In this document: positions 8,481-16,813 of the stretch, piece after piece
How the letters are laid out: each line of letters begins with the position of its first letter
How positions within the stretch are numbered: the first letter of the stretch is position 1
Source: Candidatus Obscuribacterales bacterium
GTDB taxonomy: Bacteria > Cyanobacteriota > Vampirovibrionia > Obscuribacterales > Obscuribacteraceae
Assembly (NCBI GenBank): GCA_949127735.1
Contig: CASBPX010000176.1
Location: 1 to 44,558, forward strand
DNA length: 44,558 bases
Direction: 5' to 3'
Notes under the pieces: model-generated
Databases searched by the model: none
What the model was told of the DNA's origin: nothing
What the model saw: only the letters and a program-made list of their open reading frames with translations
Position numbers and translations under genes: made by a program

Positions 8481-11167
8481 TATTTACCAGCAAAAAATTG
8501 AGCTAAAGTGTTCCCTTGTTTGGCCCTGAAATTGGTGCCGATAGTGGCAAATTCTATGGTTTTGGCCGCACTGCGGCGACCTGAAGGCATGGGGTGGCTA
8601 TCGATGAATTGTTTTAATGTAGCAAGCTGCCCCGGTTTATTGAACGAACTACATGCCTCAACAATATCTGGCATTTTCCTCTCACCAACTTTGTCGTAGA
8701 GTGCTTGCCAGTGCTCGCCTAAAAATTTGAAGCCTTGTTGTTGACTGGCTTGTGCTGAAATTATGCGACCCATAAAATGCGGTGCATCTTGAGCCCTGAC
8801 ATCCTTGTCAAGACTTAAATTAAGTGCCTTATCAATGCAAGATTGATCTCTAAACGCGGTCAGTGCAAATAGATTGCGATTGCGCTCTTCTGGCGTGACT
8901 GACTTTCTCCAGGCCTCCTCGATGCGCGCAAATTCCGTGCTACCGCCGTTGTAAGCCACTACCTGCACGATAGGCGAAAGCATATCACCGTCTAACGATT
9001 TGGCATTACTGAGGTAAGGTTCAAATTTTTCTCGACAAAATGCAAGAACTTCGGTGTCACCACCAATAGTGCCAAGTGTTCTAATCAGTCGCGCTCTGAC
9101 CTCAGCGGTCAAATCGTCGTCTGAGTCTTTCCTGACATACGTGAGCCTCTCCAGTTGGGGCTTGAGTACTTTGCGCACATAGGTCTGAAATGCCATTCGG
9201 CTCGGTTCATCCACCATTGCATCTAACTGACCAAGTTGACTGATGAGAACGCCAAGTACATAAGGGTCTTGGTCCTGGGCAAAGACTTGAGTCAGCGACA
9301 AATAGTCATTCAGCGGTAGCTTCCCGGCTACGGCCAGGGCCATCACGTCACTCAAGACGGAGACACGCTCGCTGACATTGAGCTGTTTTAGAAGGGCTTG
9401 GTCATGCAATAGTTCAAGCTGTGAGGCACTATAGCCGGTGCGGAAATAACCGTTACCGGTGCCGTTGATAAGAGCAGGCTTGAACTTGACCGTTAGTTTA
9501 GCCTGTTGGCTGGAAAGCAAGGTCGCCTCTGAACTCTTCTCGTTTTTAAGCATCAGTGGTACCTGCCATGGCATGGCCGGTTTGACCTTTTCGTCGGAAT
9601 TTAAAAAGAAACGAGTCTGATTTACGATAAGGTTTGTGGTCGTTTTAGAATCAAATGAAACCAGAGGGCAGCCTGGTGCATGTACCCAAGTATCCATTAG
9701 TTTGGCTACATTGATTTTTCCGTCGGTAGCACTCGACAGCGAGTTCCACAAATCTTCAGTCGATGCATTGTTGAAAGCATGCGACTTCATATAGGCTTGA
9801 ATGCCTTTTTGGAATTTGTCTTCGCCCAGATAAGTCTCGAGCATGCGCAGCAGAGCTGCACCTTTGCTATAGGTAATCTCGTCAAACATTTCTAAAGCAT
9901 CATTGGGCGAAATGACGGGCGACTGTACCGAGCGCGTCGCGGCAATGGCATCCGCATCTAAAGTACCCACTCGTTCTACGGCAAAGTCATCCCATATGCG
10001 CCAGTCGGGTCGCAAGAAATCTTCCGCCTTGTCAGCCATCCATGTGGCAAAAGCTTCGTTGAGCCACAGATCATCCCACCATTTCATGGTCACCAGGTCG
10101 CCAAACCAGAGATGTGCCATTTCGTGCGCGACGATATTAACCACACGCATTCGAGAGCTGAGAGCCGAATTCTTTTCGTCTACCAACAGCGCGCTCTCTC
10201 TAAAGGTTATAGCGCCAAGGTTCTCCATGGCGCCAGCGGAGAAATCGGGAATTGCGATTAAGTCAAGTTTGTCTAGTGGATATGGTTGACCAAAATAGTT
10301 TTCGTAGTAAGGCAAGAGTTTGGCGGCCGCAGACAGTGCATATGGTGCCAGCAATTCTTTGCCCGCCGTATACCAGACGCGAATTTTTTTACCGTTGACC
10401 ACTGCTGCTTCAGTGCACTGGAATGGGCCCACAATCAAGGCAAATAGATAAGTAGACATGCGAGGAGTAGCTTTGAAAGTAACTACCTTTTTGTTCTTAC
10501 GTTGGTCTACTTTTTCAAATTCGACACCAGCGTTGGAAATCGCCGAGAGTGCCGGATCAATTGCTACGGTTACCTTGAAAGACGCTTTATAAGCCGGTTC
10601 GTCGAAGCATGGAAACATACGCCTGGCGTCGGTGGGTTCCATCTGAGTGGTGGCGATGCGCATTTCTTTGCCGTCTTTATCTTTAAAAGTGGAGAGATAA
10701 AAACCTTCCATCTTCTTGGACAATCGGCCATTGAACTTGAGGGAGAGCTCGTACTGTCCAGATTTGAGAACCTTCGGCAATTTCAGTAAGACTTTCTCAC
10801 CAGGTGCGTCTTTTACAATTTCGGCACTGAGCCAGTCGCCGTGAGTTGGTTTTGTTTGCGCCACGCTGGCCTCAAACACACTCAAACCTACGGCATTGAG
10901 GACAATTTCATTACTGGCGCGTTCAAGGGTGAAGAAGAGGGTTTCTGTGCCTTCAAATTCTGAAGTTTCTAGATCTGGTTCAAAATAGAGGTCGTAACGC
11001 TCAGGACGGCAATTTGCAGGTAAGCGCTGATATTCGGTTTTGCTCTTTGCGGTCACAGCATTCTCGGCTATCGCTGGACAAGTGGTGGATGCTGACAGCA
11101 GCGCCGCAAACAGGGCCAGCGAAAAGTTTAATTTGGGGCGAGCGCCCAAAAAGAATTTAAAAGCCAT
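8480..11167 (-). CDS. Secreted M1-family metallo-aminopeptidase
   Basis: 895 residues. It removes N-terminal residues from peptides using one zinc ion. A hydrophobic signal-like segment lies at 12-35. The catalytic domain shows the exopeptidase motif GAMEN (312-316), the zinc motif HEMAH (348-352) and the third ligand E371 (in NEAFATWM), with the canonical 18-residue spacing. The beta-saddle domain precedes (RPERYDLYFEPD, about 54-65), and a long ERAP-like C-terminal helical domain (about 560-880) follows, so this is a full-length puromycin-sensitive/ERAP-type M1 enzyme. The signal sequence puts it in the periplasm or outside. It is first of a coupled three-gene run (TAGTG, then a 14-base overlap). 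ATG start at 11167. Confidence 0.95.
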   Translation of the reverse strand: MAFKFFLGARPKLNFSLALFAALLSASTTCPAIAENAVTAKSKTEYQRLPANCRPERYDLYFEPDLETSEFEGTETLFFTLERASNEIVLNAVGLSVFEASVAQTKPTHGDWLSAEIVKDAPGEKVLLKLPKVLKSGQYELSLKFNGRLSKKMEGFYLSTFKDKDGKEMRIATTQMEPTDARRMFPCFDEPAYKASFKVTVAIDPALSAISNAGVEFEKVDQRKNKKVVTFKATPRMSTYLFALIVGPFQCTEAAVVNGKKIRVWYTAGKELLAPYALSAAAKLLPYYENYFGQPYPLDKLDLIAIPDFSAGAMENLGAITFRESALLVDEKNSALSSRMRVVNIVAHEMAHLWFGDLVTMKWWDDLWLNEAFATWMADKAEDFLRPDWRIWDDFAVERVGTLDADAIAATRSVQSPVISPNDALEMFDEITYSKGAALLRMLETYLGEDKFQKGIQAYMKSHAFNNASTEDLWNSLSSATDGKINVAKLMDTWVHAPGCPLVSFDSKTTTNLIVNQTRFFLNSDEKVKPAMPWQVPLMLKNEKSSEATLLSSQQAKLTVKFKPALINGTGNGYFRTGYSASQLELLHDQALLKQLNVSERVSVLSDVMALAVAGKLPLNDYLSLTQVFAQDQDPYVLGVLISQLGQLDAMVDEPSRMAFQTYVRKVLKPQLERLTYVRKDSDDDLTAEVRARLIRTLGTIGGDTEVLAFCREKFEPYLSNAKSLDGDMLSPIVQVVAYNGGSTEFARIEEAWRKSVTPEERNRNLFALTAFRDQSCIDKALNLSLDKDVRAQDAPHFMGRIISAQASQQQGFKFLGEHWQALYDKVGERKMPDIVEACSSFNKPGQLATLKQFIDSHPMPSGRRSAAKTIEFATIGTNFRAKQGNTLAQFFAGK

Positions 11168-11337
11168 TTGCGGCTCCCCAGGAAGAGTAAGACTACATTT
11201 TAATTGCTTGATAAGTCCATCGACAAGGCTTTAGCAGTTACGACAGTTCATTCGTGCCGAAGTCGTTCGTTTTTGAGACTGATATGAACAAGGCGTGGAG
11301 GGTAAACTTGAGTGAAACTCTAATGCTTGGAGAGACA

Positions 11338-12162
11338 ATGGCGCACGAAGAAATGGGTGATAATGACTTTATTCTGTACGTCGACGACTCGGGCGATCCA
11401 AAGCCGAATCCACTTGCACAGGGCAAGCATTTTGCTTTAGGGGGAGTGCTTATAGCTGCAAAAGATGCCGACCTTGTTTCGGAAACCGTTCGCGCGTTCA
11501 AGGCTTTGTGGAAAATAGATTCCTCAATTCCACTTCACGGCAACGAGATTCGTACAAGAAAAAAGAATTTTTCATTTCTCGGAAAAACTTCTTGGCTCTC
11601 TTCTCCAGGCAACACATACCAAGCTTTTCTTGAATCGATCGGGAAAATGTTTGTCGAACTTCCACTTGCTGTCCATGCATGCGTCGTAAATCGCCGCCAG
11701 TACCTGGCAAGATATTCCGAACAATATGGAATTTTGACTTGGGAAATGAAGAGAAGTGCATTTGAGATCCTCTTGGAGCGAGGTGCCCGGTATGCACAGA
11801 TGAACAACGGTAGACTGCTTGTTATTGTGGAATCCTCAGGGCCAAGCGAGGATAAGAACCTGGAAAAGTATTTTTACAAGTTTTGCAAAACTGGTGCATC
11901 ATTCAATCCTGCTCGCTCAGCTAAATACGATCCGATGACGCCGGACGAACTAACAAGCACGTTGGCTAAACTCGATTTTGACGACAAGGCCTCCGCAGGG
12001 TTGCAGCTAGCGGATTTATGCCTCTTTCCAGTAGGCACACATCGCTTTTATGACGAGAACATTGCCTACGACATCCTGAACAACAATCAGAAATTGATAG
12101 ATCACAGGTTGCGCGACGAAGATAAGCCTAGACTTGGGATCAAATACTACTGCTTTGATTAG
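11338..12162 (+). CDS. DUF3800 domain protein (RNase H-like fold)
   Basis: 274 residues from the ATG at 11338, preferred because GGAGAG lies 3-8 bases upstream; a longer in-frame GTG start exists at 11254 but adds residues that do not look like family sequence. The N-terminus FILYVDDSGDPKPNP and KHFALGGVLI, and the C-terminal SAGLQLADLCLFPVG, are the two signature blocks of DUF3800, whose acidic residues sit in an RNase H-like fold. IPLHGNEI in between is also typical. These proteins are common in phages, islands and defence neighbourhoods, but no molecular role is agreed. The gene stands alone, and a second, degraded DUF3800 N-terminus lies on the opposite strand about 0.8 kb away. Confidence 0.85.
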   Translation: MAHEEMGDNDFILYVDDSGDPKPNPLAQGKHFALGGVLIAAKDADLVSETVRAFKALWKIDSSIPLHGNEIRTRKKNFSFLGKTSWLSSPGNTYQAFLESIGKMFVELPLAVHACVVNRRQYLARYSEQYGILTWEMKRSAFEILLERGARYAQMNNGRLLVIVESSGPSEDKNLEKYFYKFCKTGASFNPARSAKYDPMTPDELTSTLAKLDFDDKASAGLQLADLCLFPVGTHRFYDENIAYDILNNNQKLIDHRLRDEDKPRLGIKYYCFD

Positions 12163-12187
12163 ATGGCCAGCCCCTTAAAGACAGAAC

Positions 12188-12211
12188 AACCGCTGCGATT
12201 AAACAGCGGTT
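12188..12211. repeat. Hairpin downstream of DUF3800 gene
   Basis: AACCGCTG and CAGCGGTT form an 8-bp stem around an 8-base loop, 26 bases after the DUF3800 stop. No U tract follows, so it is at best a weak terminator or a processing stem. The rest of 12163-12434 contains one more stem (12267-12299) and no gene that I can see. Confidence 0.4.
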
Positions 12212-12266
12212 CTGCGGAGGTCCTACGACTTCCCGTAGCCCGAGGCTACTTCTAATTAACCACAAA

Positions 12267-12299
12267 AGGAGATTCTAGTCAATTAAAGTCAAATCTCCT
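12267..12299. repeat. Inverted repeat, AGGAGATT/AATCTCCT
   Basis: A perfect 8-bp inverted repeat separated by 17 bases, in the 272-base gap between the DUF3800 gene and the convergent membrane protein gene. Role unknown; it could be a structured 3' end. Confidence 0.35.
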
Positions 12300-12434
12300 A
12301 GACCCATACAAACCGCTTGCATGCAACTCAGCCGGTGGCGCACAGGCGGGTGTCGAGCGAGTACGCATGAAAACTAATCACAGATGCATTTACTGCCACT
12401 AAGTCGCTCATACAGAAGCAACTAAAATGGCATG

Positions 12435-12914
12435 TTAGCTTCGATTCTCGACCCCCTTTTCACGATTGGAATTTAGTTCAGCGCTTCTACTGGCCTGAAG
12501 CAATTTAAAGCCACCTAAAGAGGCTACAACTCCCACGAGAAAAACTCCTAGCGGCGAGCCGAAGAGAGCCATAGCAACCCAAGTAACAAATCCGACGGTG
12601 AGTACAAGAAAACGAGTCCAGAATTCTCTTGCAGTCAATTTTTTTCTAGTTGATGACTGTGTTACGCAGTTGCAAGAGTAAGGACCGTAGATCGCCAAGA
12701 AAGGAGACATGATTATTACAAGCGCGGCAAGAGCTAGTACAAGCCATTTTAGGCCAACGATACAAAAAAAACAGCCGAGTCCTAGTAAGGTTATTATTGT
12801 GCCGAGTAGTTCTAGCTGGAACTTCGAGTTTTTATGTTTGCAAGAAATCTCGTCAACGTCACCGCTCGTATCTGGCGGCGCTTGTGAATTTGTTGATGAC
12901 CGTTCGTCTGACAT
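12435..12914 (-). CDS. Small polytopic membrane protein of unknown function
   Basis: 159 residues from the ATG at 12914, preceded by AGGA 8 bases upstream. The first 35 residues are polar (MSDERSSTNSQAPPDTSGDVD, Cys/His at CKHK). Three or four membrane segments follow: about 40-62 (LLGTIITLLGLGCFFCIVGL), 62-80 (LALAALVIIMSPFLAIYG), 108-125 and 128-146. A short CNC motif lies between the second and third segments. The frame stays open upstream through a DUF3800-like fragment to an ATG at 13046, but the ribosome binding site and the membrane-protein character argue for the internal start. No family recognised. The gene is isolated and convergent with the intact DUF3800 gene. Confidence 0.6.
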   Translation of the reverse strand: MSDERSSTNSQAPPDTSGDVDEISCKHKNSKFQLELLGTIITLLGLGCFFCIVGLKWLVLALAALVIIMSPFLAIYGPYSCNCVTQSSTRKKLTAREFWTRFLVLTVGFVTWVAMALFGSPLGVFLVGVVASLGGFKLLQASRSAELNSNREKGVENRS

Positions 12915-13046
12915 GGATTCATCCTGACATCGGCATAGCCGAAAGTCAATCAAGCCCCTAAAGCGCACAATCTGGGTGCACACGCCAAAATAACGAACCG
13001 GTGCAGAATAATCCAGCTCACCAGTTTCATCAACGAACACATGCAC
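12915..13046 (-). pseudogene. DUF3800 N-terminal remnant fused in frame upstream of a membrane protein gene
   Basis: The first 24 residues from an ATG at 13046 read HVFVDETGELDYS and RYFGV, a close match in character to the DUF3800 N-terminal block (F-V-D-E-S/T-G-[DE]). Family resemblance ends near residue 24 and the frame drifts through Cys/Arg-rich sequence into the start of the membrane protein. A full DUF3800 protein is about 200-280 residues, so this is a truncated relic. There is no good ribosome binding site. Confidence 0.5.
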
Positions 13047-13221
13047 TTTTAAAATTCGACCTGGCTATCTCCGCTAAGAGAAGATGCGTTTGGGCCCCTT
13101 ATCGCCAGATCCTAAAGTGTCTATATAGTACACAACATAAGGCAGGCCGTCGGCGTTCCTTACTTGATAAGTGTAAGATCAATTTGTCGGTATACTAAAT
13201 TGCCGTTTTGGAGTGTTAATC

Positions 13222-14634
13222 GTGTTCTTCAAGCAGTTTTATCTTGGGTGCCTGGCCCATGCCTCTTATTTGATCGGTTCTAAGGGTGAGGCCGCCGTGG
13301 TGGATCCACAGCGCGATGTGGCTCAATATATTGAAGAAGCTGACAAAAATGGCCTAAAGATCAAATACATTTTCGAGACTCACGTGCATGCAGATTTTGT
13401 CAGTGGCCACAAAGAATTGGCAGAGCTGACTGGAGCTAGCATTTTATGCAGCGATAAGGCGTACGCCGGTTTTGACCATCGTCCAGTTGTGGACGGCAGT
13501 GTTATTGAGTTGGGCGATTTGACCATTAAGGTGCTGGCCACGCCTGGGCACACACCAGACAGTATTTGCCTTTTACTGCAAGAGAAGAATAGCGATGAGC
13601 CGATGAGACTTTTGACTGGTGATACGCTCTTCATTGGTGACGTCGGGCGACCTGATCTGGTGGGTAAGCCTGGCTACGGGCCAGCCGACATGGCCGCTCT
13701 GCTTTATGACAGCTTGCATCAGAAAATTTTGACTCTGCCCGAGCAGACTGAAGTTTTCCCGGCTCATGGCGCGGGCTCAATGTGCGGTAAAAATATTTCT
13801 AGTGATCGGTCGTCCACAATTGCGGACCAAAAGAAATTTAACTACGCGTTGCAGCCCATGACTAAAGACGAATTTGTCACCATGCTTACGGCTGAATTAA
13901 TGGAAGTGCCAGCTTATTTCTCACGTGCAGTGGCGACCAATCGTGCAGGAGCAAGTTCGCTTGGCGATATGTCGGCTACTGCAAAAATGAGCCCGGCACA
14001 ACTCAAAACGAAATTGGATAATGAATCAGATTTGATTATTTTGGACACGCGCACTCCGGCGGAATTTGGCGAAGGGCACATAAAAGGTGCTTACAATGTC
14101 GGTTTAGGCGGCCAGTTTGCTTCATGGTGCGGCACTGTCCTTGGTGCAGAGCATGCGATTATTCTGGTTTTGACAGAAGACAATCAAGTTGACGAGGCTG
14201 TTTTAAGATTGGCCCGAGCTGGTTTAGAAAACGTGTGCGGATACCTTGAAGGTGGTATGAAAGCCTGGCAAGAAGCTGGTCAGGCTGTTGAGACAGTCGA
14301 GCAGATTTCGGTACACGAGCTGGCTGATTTGCTCAACGCAGAGCCTGATTTAAAAGTTTTGGACGTGCGGAGACCAGCTGAATTTGACTCCGGTCATGTA
14401 CCACAGGCTAAGAACGTTTCGTTAACCGAACTCGAAAGGCGATTAGAGGCGGTTGAGCCTGGCGTGAAGACGGCTGTAATCTGCGCGGCTGGTTATCGCT
14501 CAAGTATGGCTATAAGCTTGCTCAAAAGGCATAGTAGAGACCAGCTGATTAACGTTATTGGTGGCACTCAGGCCTGGCAAAAAGCTGAGTTGCCTATGAA
14601 GATGGAAGCGGCTGGTAAGGCTTGTAGTAAGTAA
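13222..14634 (+). CDS. CstB-like persulfide dioxygenase-rhodanese fusion
   Basis: 470 residues from the GTG at 13222 (GGAG 8 bases upstream; the protein then begins MFFKQFYLGCLAHASYLI as relatives do; another GTG lies at 13213). Residues 1-245 are an ETHE1-type metallo-beta-lactamase domain: THVHADFVSGH (H54, H56, D58, H63), TPGHTPDS, LTGDTLFIGDVGRPDL and FPAHG. Two rhodanese domains follow. The first (about 255-360) has no active-site Cys (VLTEDNQ), so it is a pseudo-rhodanese; the second (about 365-460) keeps CAAGYR with C421. This order is that of CstB, which oxidises persulfides and releases thiosulfate. It therefore probably detoxifies sulfide-derived persulfides in the cytoplasm. A strong bidirectional terminator follows. 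Domain calls are secure, exact products inferred. Confidence 0.92.
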   Translation: MFFKQFYLGCLAHASYLIGSKGEAAVVDPQRDVAQYIEEADKNGLKIKYIFETHVHADFVSGHKELAELTGASILCSDKAYAGFDHRPVVDGSVIELGDLTIKVLATPGHTPDSICLLLQEKNSDEPMRLLTGDTLFIGDVGRPDLVGKPGYGPADMAALLYDSLHQKILTLPEQTEVFPAHGAGSMCGKNISSDRSSTIADQKKFNYALQPMTKDEFVTMLTAELMEVPAYFSRAVATNRAGASSLGDMSATAKMSPAQLKTKLDNESDLIILDTRTPAEFGEGHIKGAYNVGLGGQFASWCGTVLGAEHAIILVLTEDNQVDEAVLRLARAGLENVCGYLEGGMKAWQEAGQAVETVEQISVHELADLLNAEPDLKVLDVRRPAEFDSGHVPQAKNVSLTELERRLEAVEPGVKTAVICAAGYRSSMAISLLKRHSRDQLINVIGGTQAWQKAELPMKMEAAGKACSK

Positions 14635-14659
14635 CGCATTAAGCTCGCATGCATACGAC

Positions 14660-14692
14660 AAAAAAAGAGAGCGCATGAGCGCTCTCTTTTTT
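14660..14692. terminator. Bidirectional intrinsic terminator
   Basis: GAGAGCGC-ATGA-GCGCTCTC is an 8-bp GC-rich stem flanked by A7 on the left and T6 on the right, extending the pairing. It ends transcription from the CstB-like gene and, read the other way, from the convergent coiled-coil protein gene at 14713. Confidence 0.92.
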
Positions 14693-14712
14693 ATCAATCC
14701 AAATAAACGAGA

Positions 14713-15129
14713 TCAATATCTCCAGTTAAAAAGTCTTTTGTACCATGGGCGCTTGAGCAGGGTATTCTCCGCCACAGCAGCATCTAACCAGGTCTCCAAT
14801 TCTACAATTTTGCTTTCGAGATCTTTCGTGCGCTCTAAGCGAAGGTCTTGTGCAAAAATCTCTTTTTCCATAACCAGCAGCGATTCATGCGCTTTTTGCA
14901 GCTTGAAGCTCGTCTCTAAAACTAATTCATTTACAAGCTCAACTTGTGTCATCAAATCTAGTATCAGTCTGGTTTCAGATATCGCACCAGGGGCGGTATC
15001 TAGCACGGCACCAGGGGCAATGGTATTGTCTTCCACCAGTTCGACATGACCCAGCTCGAGTAGCGGCTCTAGGCCTTCTAAATTGAGCGGATCACCAATT
15101 AATTTTAGTTGTCGTAATGATTCAGCCAT
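14713..15129 (-). CDS. Hypothetical protein with C-terminal coiled coil
   Basis: 138 residues. The N-terminal third is Leu-rich (LKLIGDPLNLEGLEPLLELG). A small AP-G-A repeat (IAPGAVLDTAPGAISET, about 37-53) follows, then a long amphipathic helix from about 55 to 125 with heptad-like Leu/Val spacing (LVNELVLETSFKLQKAHESL), typical of a coiled coil. It ends in a basic aromatic tail (KRPWYKRLFNWRY), which could be an amphipathic membrane-contact helix. No family recognised. It lies 102 bases downstream of the small membrane protein/rhodanese pair and may belong to the same transcript; the strong terminator at 14660-14692 ends it. Confidence 0.68.
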   Translation of the reverse strand: MAESLRQLKLIGDPLNLEGLEPLLELGHVELVEDNTIAPGAVLDTAPGAISETRLILDLMTQVELVNELVLETSFKLQKAHESLLVMEKEIFAQDLRLERTKDLESKIVELETWLDAAVAENTLLKRPWYKRLFNWRY

Positions 15130-15231
15130 ATAACACCCCTAGATCGGATATCGATATTATGGGCAGTATCAATACGAAGGGCAACTCTTGACTTCGCAAA
15201 ATGGCGCCTGGCGGCAAAAGTCACCACTTTA

Positions 15232-15396
15232 TCAGTCGGATTTGCCCGATTTGTCACCACGATACAGATACCAGATAAAGCCACCAAAGATGGTGAGTGA
15301 AAGAAAAACTAAAAGACCGATGCACCCGACCATTAAATAAAAGGCCTGCGGATCTTTCGTCTGCAGTTCTAAGAATTCGCGAAACCAGTCGTTCAT
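15232..15396 (-). CDS. 54-residue single-pass membrane protein coupled to rhodanese
   Basis: A short frame from ATG at 15396 to TGA at 15232. The protein starts MNDWFREFLELQTKDPQAFY, has one strong membrane helix at about 21-45 (VGCIGLLVFLSLTIFGGFIW) and ends in a charged tail (YRGDKSGKSD). The start overlaps the rhodanese stop by four bases (ATGA), and GGAGAA lies 4 bases upstream of the ATG, so it is very probably translated by coupling. The layout (short amphipathic N-terminus, one helix, basic/charged C-terminus) suggests a small inner-membrane subunit or anchor. No family recognised; pairing with a rhodanese suggests sulfur handling at the membrane. Confidence 0.75.
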   Translation of the reverse strand: MNDWFREFLELQTKDPQAFYLMVGCIGLLVFLSLTIFGGFIWYLYRGDKSGKSD

Positions 15397-15764
15397 GGTT
15401 TCTCCTCAGGCAGACTTCGTTCGCGCCAGGCACGCATGCCGCCAGCCATCGACAAAATATTCGTATAACCCATTTTCTGTAAATTATCCGCAGACATGGC
15501 TGAGCGATAACCACCACCACAATAAAGAACGATTGCCCTGTCCTTATTCGGTTCGGTTTTGATGATATCCCGTTCGATAATTCCCCGACCTAAATGAATT
15601 GCGCCTTGAGCATGACCTTCGGCCCACTCATTATCTTCCCGCACATCCACAAACAAAAAGTCTTTGCTACTTTTCTGAAAATCTAGTACCTCGTCGATGC
15701 TAACTTCTTTGATGCGCGGCTTAATTTGCGCCACCAGATCTTCAAATTCTTGCGAGTGAATCAT
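15393..15764 (-). CDS. Single-domain rhodanese-like sulfurtransferase
   Basis: 123 residues, one rhodanese domain. FLFVDVREDNEWAEGHAQGAIHLGRG (about 36-61) is the usual CH2A-type block, and the active-site loop is YCGGGYRSA with C82; AGGMRAWRE near the C-terminus completes the domain. It carries sulfane sulfur as a Cys persulfide. The gene is coupled by ATGA to the 54-residue membrane protein and is convergent, as a set, with the CstB-like gene; together they look like a sulfide/persulfide handling block. AAGGAAG lies upstream of the ATG at 15764. Cytosolic, since no signal peptide is seen. Confidence 0.92.
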   Translation of the reverse strand: MIHSQEFEDLVAQIKPRIKEVSIDEVLDFQKSSKDFLFVDVREDNEWAEGHAQGAIHLGRGIIERDIIKTEPNKDRAIVLYCGGGYRSAMSADNLQKMGYTNILSMAGGMRAWRERSLPEEKP

Positions 15765-15932
15765 TTATGGACTTCCTTCCTTGAGGTAGCGGGTCACAGT
15801 CTACGACAATAGCCATATAACTTTCGATGCCTGCGCTTCATGACATCCGCTTTATAAGGGCATGCTTGAGATTTAAAGCTGAAAGGCCTCCCCATGACAT
15901 AATCAAGACTTCAACCGTATGAGGCCAGCGAG

Positions 15933-16772
15933 ATGCTCTATAAAAATTCAACCAACACTGTCGAGCTGTTTGGTGTCACCGTGCCTGAACCAAAAGTATT
16001 GCTTGATTTTCTCGGTTTCGAAACTCACATCAGACAAATTCGCGCTAAACGTGGCGTCGAGGTTTCACCAACCTGGTACGACCATGCTGCCTACTATGTA
16101 GTCGACATTCCAGCTGACAAAATGTTCGCCACTGGCGACGAAGTAAATATTCCCGCCATTGTCAAAGCACCAGATTATGAATTTGAAATCGGCTGCCTGA
16201 CCACTAAATCAGCGCTGCTGACCGACGAGAAGGCCGCTCTCGAATTTATCAAGGAAAATTGCTATTTCACCATTCTCAATGACTGGTCTGCTCGAGACAT
16301 TCAAAAGAAAGACATGGAAGGATTGGGCCCTACCAATAGCAAATTTGTCATCGGTAAGAGCATAGGCCCCAAGCTGGTTAAAGCGTCCGAACTAAAAATG
16401 GACGATCACGGTGTCTTTGATATGGAGATGATTTTGACCATCAATGGTCAGGAAAGATCACGCAGTAATTACAATACGCTCTATCACACTCATCCCGGCA
16501 CCGGACACAAAAGCGCCTGGAGCTTTCCCCGCATTTTCGCCTGGTTAGGTCAACAAAATATTTCCATCCAACCCGGCTATTTGTTTGGCTCAGGCACCGT
16601 GGGTAATGGCTGCATCGCAGAATTTATGGCTACTTATGATGCAACTGGAGCTGAGCTTACTCCAGCTGTTTATCCCTGGCTTCAAGACGGTGACGTGGTT
16701 AAAATGGAAGTGACTGGTATTGGTGTGCTAGAAAATCGCGTGCGCATTAAAGAACTGGCATCCGTAAAATAG
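15933..16772 (+). CDS. Fumarylacetoacetate hydrolase-family protein
   Basis: 279 residues. The FAH superfamily cleaves C-C bonds of 1,3-diketo acids or hydrates/decarboxylates related compounds with a divalent metal. The metal block YEFEIG (E83, E85) and NDWSARDIQ (D117) are visible, and the latter, with the following LGPTNSKFVIGKSIGP, is unusually close to true fumarylacetoacetases rather than only to the short FAHD-like enzymes. LFGSGTVGNGC near 227-237 is the typical C-terminal glycine-rich loop. GAGG lies upstream of the ATG. It is followed 41 bases later by a VOC-family gene, a pairing often seen in aromatic or sugar-acid catabolism. Exact substrate unknown. Confidence 0.9.
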   Translation: MLYKNSTNTVELFGVTVPEPKVLLDFLGFETHIRQIRAKRGVEVSPTWYDHAAYYVVDIPADKMFATGDEVNIPAIVKAPDYEFEIGCLTTKSALLTDEKAALEFIKENCYFTILNDWSARDIQKKDMEGLGPTNSKFVIGKSIGPKLVKASELKMDDHGVFDMEMILTINGQERSRSNYNTLYHTHPGTGHKSAWSFPRIFAWLGQQNISIQPGYLFGSGTVGNGCIAEFMATYDATGAELTPAVYPWLQDGDVVKMEVTGIGVLENRVRIKELASVK

Positions 16773-16813
16773 GCTCAAAGATAAATTCAAGAATTCTAGA
16801 AGGAAAAATTGAA

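Noticed and set aside
9903..10289. 128-codon plus-strand open frame in the aminopeptidase
   Set aside because: Antisense to the M1 active-site region; no ribosome binding site or motif.
11254..11337. Upstream GTG start for the DUF3800 gene
   Set aside because: Lacks a ribosome binding site and adds sequence unlike the family; ATG 11338 has GGAGAG.
12188..12211. Hairpin as intrinsic terminator
   Set aside because: No U tract after the stem, so only listed as an inverted repeat.
13191..13196. TATACT as a -10 box for the CstB-like gene
   Set aside because: The best -35 (TTGATA at 13164) is 21 bases away, too far to call a promoter.
14675..15049. 124-codon plus-strand open frame
   Set aside because: Starts inside the terminator and is Ser-rich antisense to the coiled-coil gene.
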